A stretch of DNA of 64,000 nucleotides from an uncultured Poribacteria bacterium (GTDB lineage Bacteria; Poribacteria; WGA-4E; WGA-3G): contig OX639973.1 in assembly GCA_951828385.1 (NCBI GenBank), positions 1,854,470-1,918,469 of the forward strand. The letters are read 5' to 3'. The notes under the pieces are model-generated. The model did no database searches. It worked only from the letters and a program-made list of their open reading frames with translations, and was not told where the DNA came from. The position numbers were made by a program, and so were the translations under genes. Shown here in pieces: positions 1 to 9,677 of the stretch (positions within the stretch are counted from its first letter, which is position 1; each line of letters starts with the position of its first letter).

Positions 1-162
1 TAGGGTTAAGGCGTGGTGCTTGCCCTACAAGTTTTTTGGTGCACTGCCTGTTCTTGGTTTACTCCAACATTTTCAAATCCCTCTATTATGCATTAAATTT
101 ACTGTGTCACGCAAAATCCAAATTAACTAGTGTTCTGTCAACATTAAAATGAAAGGTAACCT

Positions 163-225
163 GGTTCGTAGTAGTGCGATTTATCGCACGTCAAGAACGG
201 GCAATGAATTGCCCTACTACGAACC
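163..225. repeat. Palindromic dispersed repeat, short copy
   Basis: The arms GGTTCGTAGTAG and CTACTACGAACC are perfect inverted repeats enclosing a smaller inverted pair (GTGCGATT / ATCGCAC) and an AACGGGCAAT/ATTGCCC pair. The same arms recur at 13380-13638 in an expanded copy. The rest of 1-334 holds no convincing gene. Confidence 0.8.
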
Positions 226-253
226 ATCCATCCGTTTAGATGTGACAGACTAC

Positions 254-266
254 TAGGACTTACGCA
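254..266. repeat. Single end of a TAGGACTTACGCA repeat family
   Basis: These 13 bases are identical to the left terminus of the element at 54836-54957. A reverse-oriented copy of the same end lies at 34363-34374. No partner end was found nearby, so this is probably a remnant. Confidence 0.5.
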
Positions 267-334
267 AATTAAGTAAATATCGGACACTGAGATGCAAAAA
301 GCGGTAATTTCTGTCCTTTAAATCCGTAATCCCG

Positions 335-907
335 TTATAAGGGAAACTTTAAGACGGAATGCGTCAATCCTATTAACACTAATCCGCACCCGGCGGCGGC
401 AGCAGCTCCAATTATTGCTGATGATCCCTTAAGTCGTTGGGCTTTTGCTCTGTAAGCATTGATATAAAAATCAACATACTCAGGTGATTTTCCAATGAGA
501 CGCTCGGGTGGAGGATTTGACGACCGTGTTATATCTATAGCAGTAAGCAAGGATAAACCGCAACTTAATCCAATACACCCAATCACTCCTACAGTCCATG
601 CTCTTTGTAAGTCTGAGTCTAATTCTGAGAATAAGCACGACATGCACGTTCTCGTATCTTCACTCACCTCTACACTATTATTAATTACTATACTAACACC
701 AATCAGACTCCAGGCAGCACCGAGAAAAAGACCTGCCCCGTTCCATGACAACTTATTCACATCAGTTTCAGCATCCCGCTCAGCAGCGATTTTGGCTTGA
801 CTTTCTACTGAATTTTGTTGGGCAAGAATGACAAAAGGGTGAGAAAAAATAAGCATCACCATTAGCAGTGCCATAAACAGTGATTGGAACTTTAAATTCA
901 TTCTCAT
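335..907 (-). CDS. Hypothetical membrane protein
   Basis: The product is 190 residues and no family was recognised. Residues about 9-29 form a signal peptide or membrane anchor ending near ILAQQ. Two or three further hydrophobic stretches follow, around 55-75, 105-125 and 165-185, the last rich in Ala and Gly. The middle holds a short Cys pair (TCMSC) and a conserved-looking NPPPERLIGKSPEYVDFY segment. The start is supported by a strong AAAGGAGG five bases upstream of the ATG. It lies just downstream of the LRR gene on the same strand, about 105 bp away, so cotranscription is possible. Function is unknown. Confidence 0.7.
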   Translation of the reverse strand: MRMNLKFQSLFMALLMVMLIFSHPFVILAQQNSVESQAKIAAERDAETDVNKLSWNGAGLFLGAAWSLIGVSIVINNSVEVSEDTRTCMSCLFSELDSDLQRAWTVGVIGCIGLSCGLSLLTAIDITRSSNPPPERLIGKSPEYVDFYINAYRAKAQRLKGSSAIIGAAAAAGCGLVLIGLTHSVLKFPL

Positions 908-1012
908 AAAAACCTCCTTTTACCGGTTTTTGATCACAATGTGCAATCGGATGCTTGGATAGAAGGTTAGAAGTATATCATCTTCCAACCTTCCGTTCTT
1001 TTCAAATGTGTA

Positions 1013-4000
1013 CTATTTCCGTGTCAACATTTTGCGCGTAACAGAAAAATCGCCTGCGGTAAGCGTATAGAAATACAAACCACTCGCAACCTTTTCACCG
1101 AACTCGTTTTGACCATCCCAATACGCCGCACGACTGCGGTTCTGATACATCCCCGCAGCCTGATACCCAAGTGCCAACGTCCGCACCAATGTGCCGTTCA
1201 CCGCATAGATATGCAGTGTAACATCCGCATCCTTTGCCAAGTGATACGGTATCCACGTTTCAGGGTTGAATGGGTTTGGGTAATTGACAAGTAATTTAGT
1301 CTGCGCTGGTATTATCGTTGCCAAAAGCAGCTCAAGGTTCGCTATACCGCGTTGAAAGGTTATTGAACCATCATCTCTGAGGCGCGCCAAAGCTAGCCAG
1401 GTCTGAATCATTTCGGCATCTAAACTCGGTTGCTTCACAATACTTGCAGGCGCGGCTGCCTCCGATGATTCACCCTCACCAAAGTGCTCAGCAACAATAA
1501 TAAGATCATCAATATCAACAGTCCCATCTCCATTGACATCAGCGCGCTTGTTAGGAAAGCGAACGAGTCCAAAATTCTCGGAAACTATAACCAAATCTGT
1601 CCTATTCACTTTCCCATCCGCATTGATGTCCCAGGCTGGAATAGGCACGCCATCTGTGGTTATTGCCGGTTGCGCATCTGGAAGCAATACGAAGTCTCCT
1701 GGTGCGGTTATGCCTAAGACTACATTCTCAACTTCACCACCGTTGAGATCCGTTCGCTGGATTCCGCCAAGTGAGTTTGCCCAATACACCTTATCTGCTG
1801 CAGTGTCAACAGAAATGCCAGTTGGTCGACCTTGGACTGTGGCGAGTGTTTCAATGTTTGTCCCGTTAAGATTCGCGCGTTGGATCTTACCGGAATTCTC
1901 ATCTATTTCCTCTGCCCAATAAACCTTATCACCTGCTACGACGATACCGTATGGACTACCTATATTGGGTAGAAGTGTATCAAGACCTGTGCCATCAAGG
2001 TTTACACGCCGGATGCGCCCGGAAAATTCTGTCCAGTATAGCCTGCCATCCGCTGTGTTCACGGCGATGTCTGTTGGGGTCGTTAAGTTGACGAGTATTG
2101 TTTCTGTACTGCAGTTGTCAGAAAGATCTACGATAATAAGAAACAAAAGAACAGCAGACCCTCCAGGACTACAATTTTCTATGGTCTCTTCAACAATCTC
2201 ATCCTCAAGTTGGATGACGGTGCTGAGGTCTTCACCGTTAAGGGACGCGGTCTGGATTTGCAGATCCGAGTTCGTCCAATACAATTTGTTTTCCACAGCG
2301 TCAACAGCAATACCACGCGGAACGCTTGAGAGTGAAACGAGTGTCTCAACGTTCGTCCCGTCAAAATTTGCGCGTTTAATGATGCCGCCACTGCTACTGC
2401 GCTCACTCCAATAAAGCCTGCCGCTCGCTGTATCCACAGTCAGACTCTCTACCCCTTGTGTAACCACATCAAAAGGTCCAACGGACTCGATTTTGTCAGT
2501 GTCTGTGTTTATCCAATACATCAAATGGTTTTCTAATTCTGGAACATGTACCTGCCGCTTTGCTTTTACAGTAACAGGTAGCGTCGCTGCGAGTGGTGGA
2601 CCGTCGTAATTGCCACGTATTAAAAAATATGGAACGAAAAAGGTCAACGTGGCATCCTCGGTGAGGTTACCTTCATACGAAAGCTGAACGAGGGCTTCTT
2701 GCTGATTTAGGACCCGTATATAAGGGCTCCTTTCCAAAGAGACAGCATCAACACCCGGAATTCCGGATGTTGTGATCTCCTGATCACGATCATTGTCGTC
2801 AAAGGAAAGATTTTTTAGTGTCAGTTTGACAATGCTGCCATTAAGCGTTGCTGTCGTCAATGGAAACATAGTTGATGCTACGACTTCTCCAGTTATTTCT
2901 ACTTCGGTTGATGTAGAGAAAGGTATTTCAGCCGTGAGTGCTGGACCGTTATAGTCTTTTATCCCATCTACACCGATGGTGAAAGTCAATACGGAATCCA
3001 TTTCAAGGTTGCCAGTAAATCGAAGATAAAGCGTTACCACGCTGTCACTGACGCGCCTTAGACCAAACGTCCGATCATAAGAGAGATCTGTAAGGCCGGA
3101 TATCGTGAGTGCATCCGCGATAGCCGTTCTATTCTCGAAAGCACCACCGCTCAGTCTCAATGTTACAAAAATGTGATTCCGCGCCACAGCCTCCAATGGA
3201 TGAGTGCTGGTAGTCGCTGTAAATCCGAATTGAGGGTACACATGGGCTGTACCTGTGAGGTCCCGACCTTCATAGCCCGGAACTGCCGCTTTTCCCAAGG
3301 AAAAGGTCAATATAGTGGTCTCTCCCAAACTACCTGTAAATCCAAGTGTAACTTCCAATTCTTTGTCACTTACGCGGCTGACATCTGAAACCGTAACACC
3401 ATCAAGACCTGTTACTGTCAAGGCGTTTTTGATATTGTCAATTGATGTATCATAGACAGCTCCATCTGGTAGCAGTGTCAGCGTCGCCGAACCTCCATCC
3501 AGTGTTATTGATGTCAACGGTTGTAATGGTGAAACTGCGAGGATTTCAATTTCACCGGGCGTAACCCAACCGCCTGAAAGAAGTATACGGGTTCGCAGCG
3601 GGAGTTGTGCCAGCGGGATAATATTGCTAAGCTCCCTATTAAGATGTAGATTTAACGACCCCAAGCCGATAAGTTGTGCCAGGGGTGTGACATCAGTGAT
3701 ACTATTCTGTGAGAGATCTAAGGAATTCAACAGCCGGAGTTGTGCCAAGGGCGTGACATCGGTGATATTATTACCTGATAGACCTAACTCTACTAAGTTA
3801 GTCAGTTGTGCCAGAGGCGTTAGATCACTGATATTATTACCTGATAGACCTAATCGGACTAAGTTGGTGAATTGTGTCAGAAGCTGTGTCAGAAGCGTTA
3901 GATCACTGATATTATTACCTGATAGACCTAACTCTACTAAGTTGGTGAGTTGTGCCAGAGGCGTTAGATCACTGATACTATTACTTGATAGATCTAACTC

Positions 4001-4426
4001 TACTAAGTTGGTCAGTTGTGCCAAGGGAGTGATGTCGCGGATTTGATTTCTACGGAGTTCTAACGTCGCCAACTGCGCAAGTCCTGCAAGCGGGGTTATG
4101 TCACCGATTTGGTTATAACTAAGATATAACGTCTTCAGTTGTGTTGCATGTTCTAAGCCAGTGATATCCGTTATATATTTAACACTAGCCTCTAACCCTG
4201 TTAATTTTTCCAATTCGGCTTTTGGAATTTTAAGAAGGTCAACGCCATCGCCAGTAGGAAGACGTAATGCTCTGCGTACTGCTTTTGCTAAATTAGTATC
4301 AGCAAATTCCACAATGGTGTCAGGTGCTTCCTGAGCATAGCTAATGCCTTGGACGCTGTATGTCAGCATCAATACTGCCAAAATTGACACAATTATATTT
4401 CGATTTACAAATAAAGTTTTCATCAT
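1013..4426 (-). CDS. Exported LRR / YWTD-propeller / dockerin protein with FlgD/T9SS-type C-terminus
   Basis: This is a 1137-residue secreted multidomain protein, probably a surface adhesion or matrix protein. In order: signal peptide (1-31); about nine leucine-rich repeats (about 85-280) built on LxLSxNxIxDxTPLAQL; a beta-rich region (280-630) of repeated Ig-like blocks; YWTD-type propeller repeats (about 640-930) of the LYWTD and NLDGT kind; two dockerin-like EF-hand loops (about 945-1005, DINADGKVNRTD and DVNGDGTVDIDD); and a C-terminal FlgD-Ig/T9SS type A-like domain beginning NYPNPFNPETWIPY and ending near VTRKMLTRK. The start has AAAGGAG upstream. Near-identical LRR units make the DNA at 3620-4050 internally repetitive. 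The ligand is unknown. Confidence 0.88.
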   Translation of the reverse strand: MMKTLFVNRNIIVSILAVLMLTYSVQGISYAQEAPDTIVEFADTNLAKAVRRALRLPTGDGVDLLKIPKAELEKLTGLEASVKYITDITGLEHATQLKTLYLSYNQIGDITPLAGLAQLATLELRRNQIRDITPLAQLTNLVELDLSSNSISDLTPLAQLTNLVELGLSGNNISDLTLLTQLLTQFTNLVRLGLSGNNISDLTPLAQLTNLVELGLSGNNITDVTPLAQLRLLNSLDLSQNSITDVTPLAQLIGLGSLNLHLNRELSNIIPLAQLPLRTRILLSGGWVTPGEIEILAVSPLQPLTSITLDGGSATLTLLPDGAVYDTSIDNIKNALTVTGLDGVTVSDVSRVSDKELEVTLGFTGSLGETTILTFSLGKAAVPGYEGRDLTGTAHVYPQFGFTATTSTHPLEAVARNHIFVTLRLSGGAFENRTAIADALTISGLTDLSYDRTFGLRRVSDSVVTLYLRFTGNLEMDSVLTFTIGVDGIKDYNGPALTAEIPFSTSTEVEITGEVVASTMFPLTTATLNGSIVKLTLKNLSFDDNDRDQEITTSGIPGVDAVSLERSPYIRVLNQQEALVQLSYEGNLTEDATLTFFVPYFLIRGNYDGPPLAATLPVTVKAKRQVHVPELENHLMYWINTDTDKIESVGPFDVVTQGVESLTVDTASGRLYWSERSSSGGIIKRANFDGTNVETLVSLSSVPRGIAVDAVENKLYWTNSDLQIQTASLNGEDLSTVIQLEDEIVEETIENCSPGGSAVLLFLIIVDLSDNCSTETILVNLTTPTDIAVNTADGRLYWTEFSGRIRRVNLDGTGLDTLLPNIGSPYGIVVAGDKVYWAEEIDENSGKIQRANLNGTNIETLATVQGRPTGISVDTAADKVYWANSLGGIQRTDLNGGEVENVVLGITAPGDFVLLPDAQPAITTDGVPIPAWDINADGKVNRTDLVIVSENFGLVRFPNKRADVNGDGTVDIDDLIIVAEHFGEGESSEAAAPASIVKQPSLDAEMIQTWLALARLRDDGSITFQRGIANLELLLATIIPAQTKLLVNYPNPFNPETWIPYHLAKDADVTLHIYAVNGTLVRTLALGYQAAGMYQNRSRAAYWDGQNEFGEKVASGLYFYTLTAGDFSVTRKMLTRK

Positions 4427-4937
4427 AAACTCCTTTTGGTTGATTTAAGATTGCAACAGGCAATCGAGTTCTAAAATGGGAGGGGAGTTTGATAATTAAA
4501 AATGCGAATTCGGTTATCAAACTCACGTTTGCAAAAACCGTGCCAACGCTTCCAGTCTTCTGATGTGTTATTGTGTGTTCTATGGGTTCACACACGATCC
4601 ACCCTTGTAAAATTAGGGTTTCTAACATCATCCTGATGCGAAACCGAATGCGCTCCGGTTTCGCGAAGCCGCGTAAAGACGCAAAAATTTTTAGGGTGCT
4701 TGCCAAAGTTTTTAGCTTCACAAAAAATTTTGGTTCTGTCAAAGGCGGAGTCCTATGTAAAGATGCCTGCGTCGGGCATAAATATGCTTTTTCGCGCCTT
4801 AGGTTTCTGACATCCAAAACTCGTGAAAAAATAAAGAACGTTGAAAAACACAACGTCCAACCGACATAAATTGTCCAAATTTTAGTAGGTTATAATAAGA
4901 CCTATTTTAAAATTTTCAAATTAAAAAAATAAAGTCT
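4427..4937. other. Intergenic region with hairpin, no gene supported
   Basis: A perfect 9-bp stem (GCGAAACCG / CGGTTTCGC) lies at 4638-4664, followed by AT-rich sequence. Open frames on both strands overlap each other here; they lack ribosome-binding sites and have shadow-like composition. No gene is called. Confidence 0.5.
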
Positions 4938-5252
4938 ATGCACAACTATAAATATACAATATTTTCAGAAAAAAAACAAATCATTTCCATAAAATACGAC
5001 ATAGACTTTGACCCAGACAAATACCTCCCCTTTGACGGGATAGACGTGGCAAAACCGTCTGCGAAAGCGATTCAACTCGTTTATTGATAGACAATGGAGT
5101 GGTTCGGAGAAGGGTGTCGTTGAACGGATAAGTAGTGTCGCGTGCGTCTATCTTTAATCCAAAGACGTATGCTTATTGGATCGTCGATGACCGTATTTAT
5201 TATTTATCATGTTAACCGAGGCCGGAAAACTAAACTTCAGATTTCCAACAGC
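4938..5252 (+). pseudogene. Frameshifted remnant of a small protein gene
   Basis: An ATG at 4938 opens a 49-residue frame (MHNYKYTIFSEKKQ... to QLVY, stop at 5085-5087). Protein-like sequence then continues in other frames: FNPKTYAYWIVDDRIYY around 5157-5205 and MLTEAGKLNFRFPT around 5210-5250. Read together, these look like one former protein of about 95-100 residues broken by at least two frameshifts. No family was recognised. The tail runs into the 3' end of the opposite-strand gene. Confidence 0.4.
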
Positions 5253-5260
5253 CTGCTATT

Positions 5261-7099
5261 TTAATCTTCATCAATAGACCAAGTACAGTTGATATTATTG
5301 TTCTTGTAAAATTGCTTCAGTGCTGGCTTATCAAACCAGAGCTGCATCTCTTTGCTAACAATATGACCAACGCTGCTCACCTTGAGGTAAAGACCACCCG
5401 CCGTCCATTCGGGCATGATGTTGTACTGTCCGGTCTGTGCAGCGTAGAGGCTGAGCAGTGCCAATGGCTCCATTGCATCGAGGTTGGCGGTTCTATGGGT
5501 ATCCTGCAGAAGTTCAGCCACGCTTTTCCCTTCGTGTCCTTCTTGTAGTTCGGGTTTATCCATGACCTTGCTGTGGAGGATAAAGTCATCTTCAAGCGTG
5601 AAAAGACCGCTATCGGGGTGTTGTCTACCTTGCAGCAGGTTGTCGCCTATCCGTTCCGCCATCGCCAGAAATTCTGCCTTCGGCTCTACGCGATACAGAT
5701 CCACCAATGCGAAGATATAAGCAGGTTCCAAGGCAGTTGTCCCAAAATTCAGCTGCGGTGTTTTTACTTCGGTGTTTGCCCAGCTGTTTTTTTCAGCACC
5801 GATGTCTCCGATGCCAAAGGCTCTAAACATCGTGCGTAGGTAGTCCCTGAACTCAGTTCTGCCCCCAGAAACCCGATATCCACGCGCACAAACGGCGGTA
5901 AAGAGCGGCGTAATGTTTTGAGGTAGAAATGACCCACCTTCTTTTGCACCAAAGTATAACTTCGCATCTCTGAAAGGTCCTTGTATCCGAAAATCTGTAA
6001 GATCTGTCCCATCAATAACGATGCTTTTCAGTGTGTTGTTTTTCGGATCGTAGGAAGCGTTGAGGAAACCGATGATGTGTTGTTCAATCGCCGCTTTGAT
6101 GTGCGCCATTTCGCCGATGCGTCCATACTTTTGAGCATTTTCTACGATTGTCAGCATCCCCATCATCTGGGTAATCGTGTGGTTCAACTGATTGCCGACA
6201 TAGACCCTCGGTTCGGTCGCCTGTGGATATTTTCTGCCGAAAACGTTCAGCCCGCGTTTACCACTTTGCGGATGCACCAGATTCGGCCAGATACCGGTCT
6301 CTGGGTCTCGCTGCCTTATAATCAGATTTAAGAGACGTTCCGCCCACATCCGCGGTGCCTCCTCCTGTTTTTGATAGCCCAAGCTGTAAGCAGCATAAGC
6401 GAGATCCAGTGCCACACTGATAAACGAGAGATCGCCACTGATTTTGGGTGCTTTGTATCCGTTCCAAGGTCTACTCCAAGTATTGGCATGGTCAACCTGT
6501 TTTTTGAAATCACCGTGTCGGTTGTAGTGTAAGGCATCCCAATCCTTGATATTTGCTTCCCAAATCCCTTTCATCAGCATCTCGCTGCGATCCGGATCCA
6601 CGGCTCTCAGCAATTCCCAATAAGGGTATACGTCCTCTATTTCGTGGACAACACCCTTCATACCGTATCTATTACCGGTTACCAAGTCCACATAGCCGTG
6701 TCCGCCCCAATGTAGAACGCCACTTTCTGGATACCAGTAGTGGTTGAACATGTATTCGGCAGCGGCTCCAGCGGCATGGACATACTTGCCATCCCCGGTG
6801 AATTGGCTTACAGAGGCAAGCAACCGCATCAGGTTCTGTTGGTTTTGAAAGAAACTCCAGACCGTTGGTTTGGGTTCGGTACCCGTGCGGTGGGATGTCA
6901 TAGACCTGGGTGCCTTCAAGTGGTCGGTATGAAGGCAATCGGCAAGAAGCGGCATATCTTTGCCAGTGTATCTATCTCTCCCGTATTGAACAACTGTATC
7001 TGCGAAGAGACTGGCGGCTTTTAGAAAGCGGTTGCTATCTATTTCGTCGGGATGCAATCGGTTTCTGCCAATCCATCGATCCAATCGATTAACGTTCAT
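5261..7099 (-). CDS. Pectate-lyase-like six-hairpin carbohydrate-active enzyme
   Basis: The 612-residue product resembles uncharacterised pectate-lyase-like proteins of Planctomycetes and Poribacteria with an alpha/alpha toroid fold. Supporting segments are the N-terminal FADTVVQYGRDRYTGKDMPLLADCL, then QQNLMRLLASVSQFTGDGKY, then SGVLHWGGHGYVDL, with helices rich in aromatic residues throughout. No signal peptide is visible, so it may act in the cytoplasm on imported oligosaccharides. The start has GGAG eight bases upstream. It is the only gene between a pseudogene remnant and a MITE-like repeat. The exact substrate and CAZy family are not established from sequence alone. A glycoside hydrolase of the same fold is the main alternative. 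Confidence 0.55.
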   Translation of the reverse strand: MNVNRLDRWIGRNRLHPDEIDSNRFLKAASLFADTVVQYGRDRYTGKDMPLLADCLHTDHLKAPRSMTSHRTGTEPKPTVWSFFQNQQNLMRLLASVSQFTGDGKYVHAAGAAAEYMFNHYWYPESGVLHWGGHGYVDLVTGNRYGMKGVVHEIEDVYPYWELLRAVDPDRSEMLMKGIWEANIKDWDALHYNRHGDFKKQVDHANTWSRPWNGYKAPKISGDLSFISVALDLAYAAYSLGYQKQEEAPRMWAERLLNLIIRQRDPETGIWPNLVHPQSGKRGLNVFGRKYPQATEPRVYVGNQLNHTITQMMGMLTIVENAQKYGRIGEMAHIKAAIEQHIIGFLNASYDPKNNTLKSIVIDGTDLTDFRIQGPFRDAKLYFGAKEGGSFLPQNITPLFTAVCARGYRVSGGRTEFRDYLRTMFRAFGIGDIGAEKNSWANTEVKTPQLNFGTTALEPAYIFALVDLYRVEPKAEFLAMAERIGDNLLQGRQHPDSGLFTLEDDFILHSKVMDKPELQEGHEGKSVAELLQDTHRTANLDAMEPLALLSLYAAQTGQYNIMPEWTAGGLYLKVSSVGHIVSKEMQLWFDKPALKQFYKNNNINCTWSIDED

Positions 7100-7138
7100 G
7101 TAATCTCCATGCTACTGTTTTGCTTGTTCCGTTTATGG

Positions 7139-7256
7139 TTATAGTAAAACCCAAAATTAACTATACACTCGCAAAGAGCGGAGTTCCAAACCCCGCCTGC
7201 AAAGGTGGGGTTGTTACTATCCCGAGGTGTAATATTCCTTCAAACTCTACTATAAT
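7139..7256. repeat. MITE-like element, TATAGTRAA family (copy 1)
   Basis: It begins TTATAGTAAAAC and ends CTACTATAA, giving short terminal inverted repeats. The interior contains a GGAGTTCCAAACCCCGCC / GGTGGGG stem. Related termini occur at 11075-11202, 13462-13588 and 13671-13773. It sits about 40 bp upstream of the 5261-7099 gene start. Confidence 0.6.
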
Positions 7257-7458
7257 ACTTGGATTATGTTATCACGACTATTTCCTTTTTACAATCTTTT
7301 TGGTGTGGATGTGGTAGCGAAAAGATGCACATCTTTTTCTATGTATGTTATAATTTGGAGAAATCGTGTCATTGATGGTTGTTGTAAGAAGGGATTTGCG
7401 CCGCTCATGCGGTCAAACGATTTCATAGCATTGCTCAACATAAAAGAGGAGAAATCAA

Positions 7459-8271
7459 ATGAACGCGAAAACGGGTTTGATATTAACTTTAGCGATCTTG
7501 GTTTTGCAGGCGAATCCCCTTATGAGCCAAGTTGTTGAAGACGGATTGGTTAGTTACTGGAGTTTTGATGCTGCAGACGTTCGAGGCAATATCGTTAAGG
7601 ACCTTGTCGGGGGTAATGATGGAACAATTGTAGGCGCACCTAAACAGGTCAAAGGCAAAATCGGCGAAGCGTTTGAATTCGGCGGTCAACCTGATGCTAT
7701 TAATGTTTCCTCACCGGCCAATGGGAGTCTGGATTTTGGTGAAGACACGGATTTTTCTATGATGGCATGGATCAAAGTTGAGAAACCACCAGAATTGGAC
7801 GGCGCGCAGTCTACAATTGTTAGCAAGGGAGATGGTGGTAACAACGCCAGGATCCTCTGGAAAATTATTACGACGCAAGTGAATGTGACGATTGCGAACG
7901 AAGCCGGGGCAGGTCCGAAAGTGGTCTTTAATTCAGACAAGGAAGTGGTCGATGGAAAATGGCATCATGTCCTCTTTGTGGCAGACAGATCGGATGCGAC
8001 TCGCATCTATGTTGACGGTAAGTTAGACGCTGAAGAAGGAGCGTCTGAAGGCACAGATATTACCACAGAATCTCCGTTGTTTATCGGTGCATCTGTCCGA
8101 ATCGGCGAAGCCACCCGAAGATATTTTGAAGGGCTAATAGACGAGGTGGGTATCTATGATCGTGCGCTGACAGATGATGAAATCGAATGGAACTTCAATT
8201 CAGAAGGACTTGCAGTCAGTCCTCTAAAGAAACTTGCTATCGCCTGGGGCGAGATAAAGGTTTTGAGGTAA
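7459..8271 (+). CDS. Exported LamG/concanavalin-A-like lectin domain protein
   Basis: The product is 270 residues. A signal peptide covers about 1-24 (ending near NPLMS). A single LamG-type (Laminin_G_3) jelly-roll domain spans about 30-240. Family hallmarks are VSYWSFD near the start, GKIGEAFEFGG, FSMMAWIKVE, DGKWHHVLFV, TRIYVDGKLDAEE and YFEGLIDEVGIYDRALTDDEI near the end. A short conserved tail (SPLKKLAIAWGEIK) is shared with the LamG protein at 34431-35219, so the two are paralogues. A strong AGAGGAG site precedes the ATG. It probably binds carbohydrate outside the cell. It is convergent with the next gene, 8 bp apart. Confidence 0.85.
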   Translation: MNAKTGLILTLAILVLQANPLMSQVVEDGLVSYWSFDAADVRGNIVKDLVGGNDGTIVGAPKQVKGKIGEAFEFGGQPDAINVSSPANGSLDFGEDTDFSMMAWIKVEKPPELDGAQSTIVSKGDGGNNARILWKIITTQVNVTIANEAGAGPKVVFNSDKEVVDGKWHHVLFVADRSDATRIYVDGKLDAEEGASEGTDITTESPLFIGASVRIGEATRRYFEGLIDEVGIYDRALTDDEIEWNFNSEGLAVSPLKKLAIAWGEIKVLR

Positions 8272-8279
8272 GGTTGAAT

Positions 8280-9677
8280 CTAACCTTGCTGTGATTCAAT
8301 TTTTCTTCTATTTTGGCTCCATGTTATAACGGCGGATCCGAAGACTGCGAAGCCGAAGAGTGTAAACGGCATCTGCCAGAGGAGGAAACTCATGTGCGTA
8401 TGGACGTATGAGTGCGACTTGAAAATGACGAACCACGATAAGGGTGCCAGAATTGAGAACCACGTCGTACAGATTAAGGCAATATAGGACTGTCGTCGCT
8501 TTGGCAGCATCGCTTTATTGCTATGCCAAAACAGCAACGCGGACATCACCGCAAAAAGAACTATCAGGTAGTAATAGCGGATTTTCAATAGGAAGTTAGA
8601 GAGGAAGGCGTTCTTGATGGATAGATAGTTGTTGAGATCAAGGAAAACACCGTACATGTAGGTGATGACCACCTCCATCGTGCCTGCTCGAAGACTGGCA
8701 GCGTATTTTTTAGGGAAGTCTTCCGCTTCTCCGTACGTGCGCCTTCCAAAAGAATAGATGACATGCGCCACACCGTCCATGAACCCCTCTTTCACAGCAC
8801 CGATCTGGAAACATAACATGATAAGGCTGAGCAAAATTGCTATTCCTGAACCGGTTATGGCTGCAAGTGAGCATTTCAAGCAGTGTTGCCTGCTCCACTT
8901 GTCGAGAACCGCATAATAGATACACGGTGTTATCATCATGATGAGCGCGGTTGTAATGTATTCGTAACCGTTGATGAAACACTTAATAGAAACCGCGATG
9001 AAGATCAAAATTCCGAATCTGATGAACTGACGGTTCTTTAGTACTCTCTGGCGTTTAAGGAAGTACATGACAGCGATTATCGGTAGGTAGAAAGCCCATA
9101 GACACCACCAGAGGTTTTTACCAAAGCCTGTCAACCAATAGGAGAACACTGCTGAGCCCAACACGAATGTAGATGCCAACAGACCGAATTCCTCGTAGAA
9201 CCAACCTATGATGTATGTCAATGCGATTGCCGAAAGGAGTGCTGTCAATACATAGAACACCCCTAACTTGATTTTAGGTGATAGCGGAATGCGTTTGTCA
9301 AGGAAACTGAAAATTATGCCCTGTCCACCGGGTTGGGACATGTAGATCCAGTAATTGGGAAAGGATCCGGTATGGTGATAAGCAGCGTATTGCTCGACAA
9401 TCCAGTCAGAATTGATCCAATCGCCTTGGGCTTCCTTTTGCATTCCGGATCCAGTTAACCCGCCTGCAGAAAAGATGCCGTCTTGACGGGATTTGACCAT
9501 TCTTCCGATGATAAGACTCTCGGTGCCGCGTTGATGATTTTTAAACCACTGCTGTTCAGCGACGCGCCATAAGTTATTATAAAATCCGAAAAATAGAAGT
9601 CCGATTGATACAACCCAAATGGCTGTCTTCCTTATGCGTTCTGGTTGGCTGAGCTGTTTAAGTCGTGTCGTAAGCAT
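8280..9677 (-). CDS. Multi-pass membrane protein, GT-C-like, paralogue 1
   Basis: The product is about 465 residues with roughly ten to eleven hydrophobic segments. It resembles GT-C type glycosyltransferases or polysaccharide polymerases in general plan, but no catalytic motif could be assigned. The chosen ATG (MLTTRLKQLSQPERIRK) matches the start of its upstream paralogue (MQLKHLSQSAFVRK). It overlaps that gene's end by 20 bp, implying translational coupling. A longer in-frame start at 9719 would add 14 residues unlike the paralogue. Both proteins share long near-identical blocks such as KNLWWxLWAFYLP, KCFINGYEYITT and PLSWFVIFKxHSY, so they arose by tandem duplication. A role in cell-surface glycan assembly is inference. 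Confidence 0.7.
   Translation of the reverse strand: MLTTRLKQLSQPERIRKTAIWVVSIGLLFFGFYNNLWRVAEQQWFKNHQRGTESLIIGRMVKSRQDGIFSAGGLTGSGMQKEAQGDWINSDWIVEQYAAYHHTGSFPNYWIYMSQPGGQGIIFSFLDKRIPLSPKIKLGVFYVLTALLSAIALTYIIGWFYEEFGLLASTFVLGSAVFSYWLTGFGKNLWWCLWAFYLPIIAVMYFLKRQRVLKNRQFIRFGILIFIAVSIKCFINGYEYITTALIMMITPCIYYAVLDKWSRQHCLKCSLAAITGSGIAILLSLIMLCFQIGAVKEGFMDGVAHVIYSFGRRTYGEAEDFPKKYAASLRAGTMEVVITYMYGVFLDLNNYLSIKNAFLSNFLLKIRYYYLIVLFAVMSALLFWHSNKAMLPKRRQSYIALICTTWFSILAPLSWFVIFKSHSYVHTHMSFLLWQMPFTLFGFAVFGSAVITWSQNRRKIESQQG

Noticed and set aside
3624..4046. 140-residue repetitive plus-strand frame
   Set aside because: It is the antisense of the LRR repeats; the periodicity comes from the LRR units.
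4341..4853. 170-residue minus-strand and 98-residue plus-strand frames upstream of the LRR gene
   Set aside because: They overlap each other and the LRR start, lack ribosome-binding sites, and run through a hairpin.
8271..8288. AAGGTT/AACCTT hairpin between convergent genes as terminator
   Set aside because: The stem is six base pairs with no adjacent T run, and it overlaps the ends of both genes.
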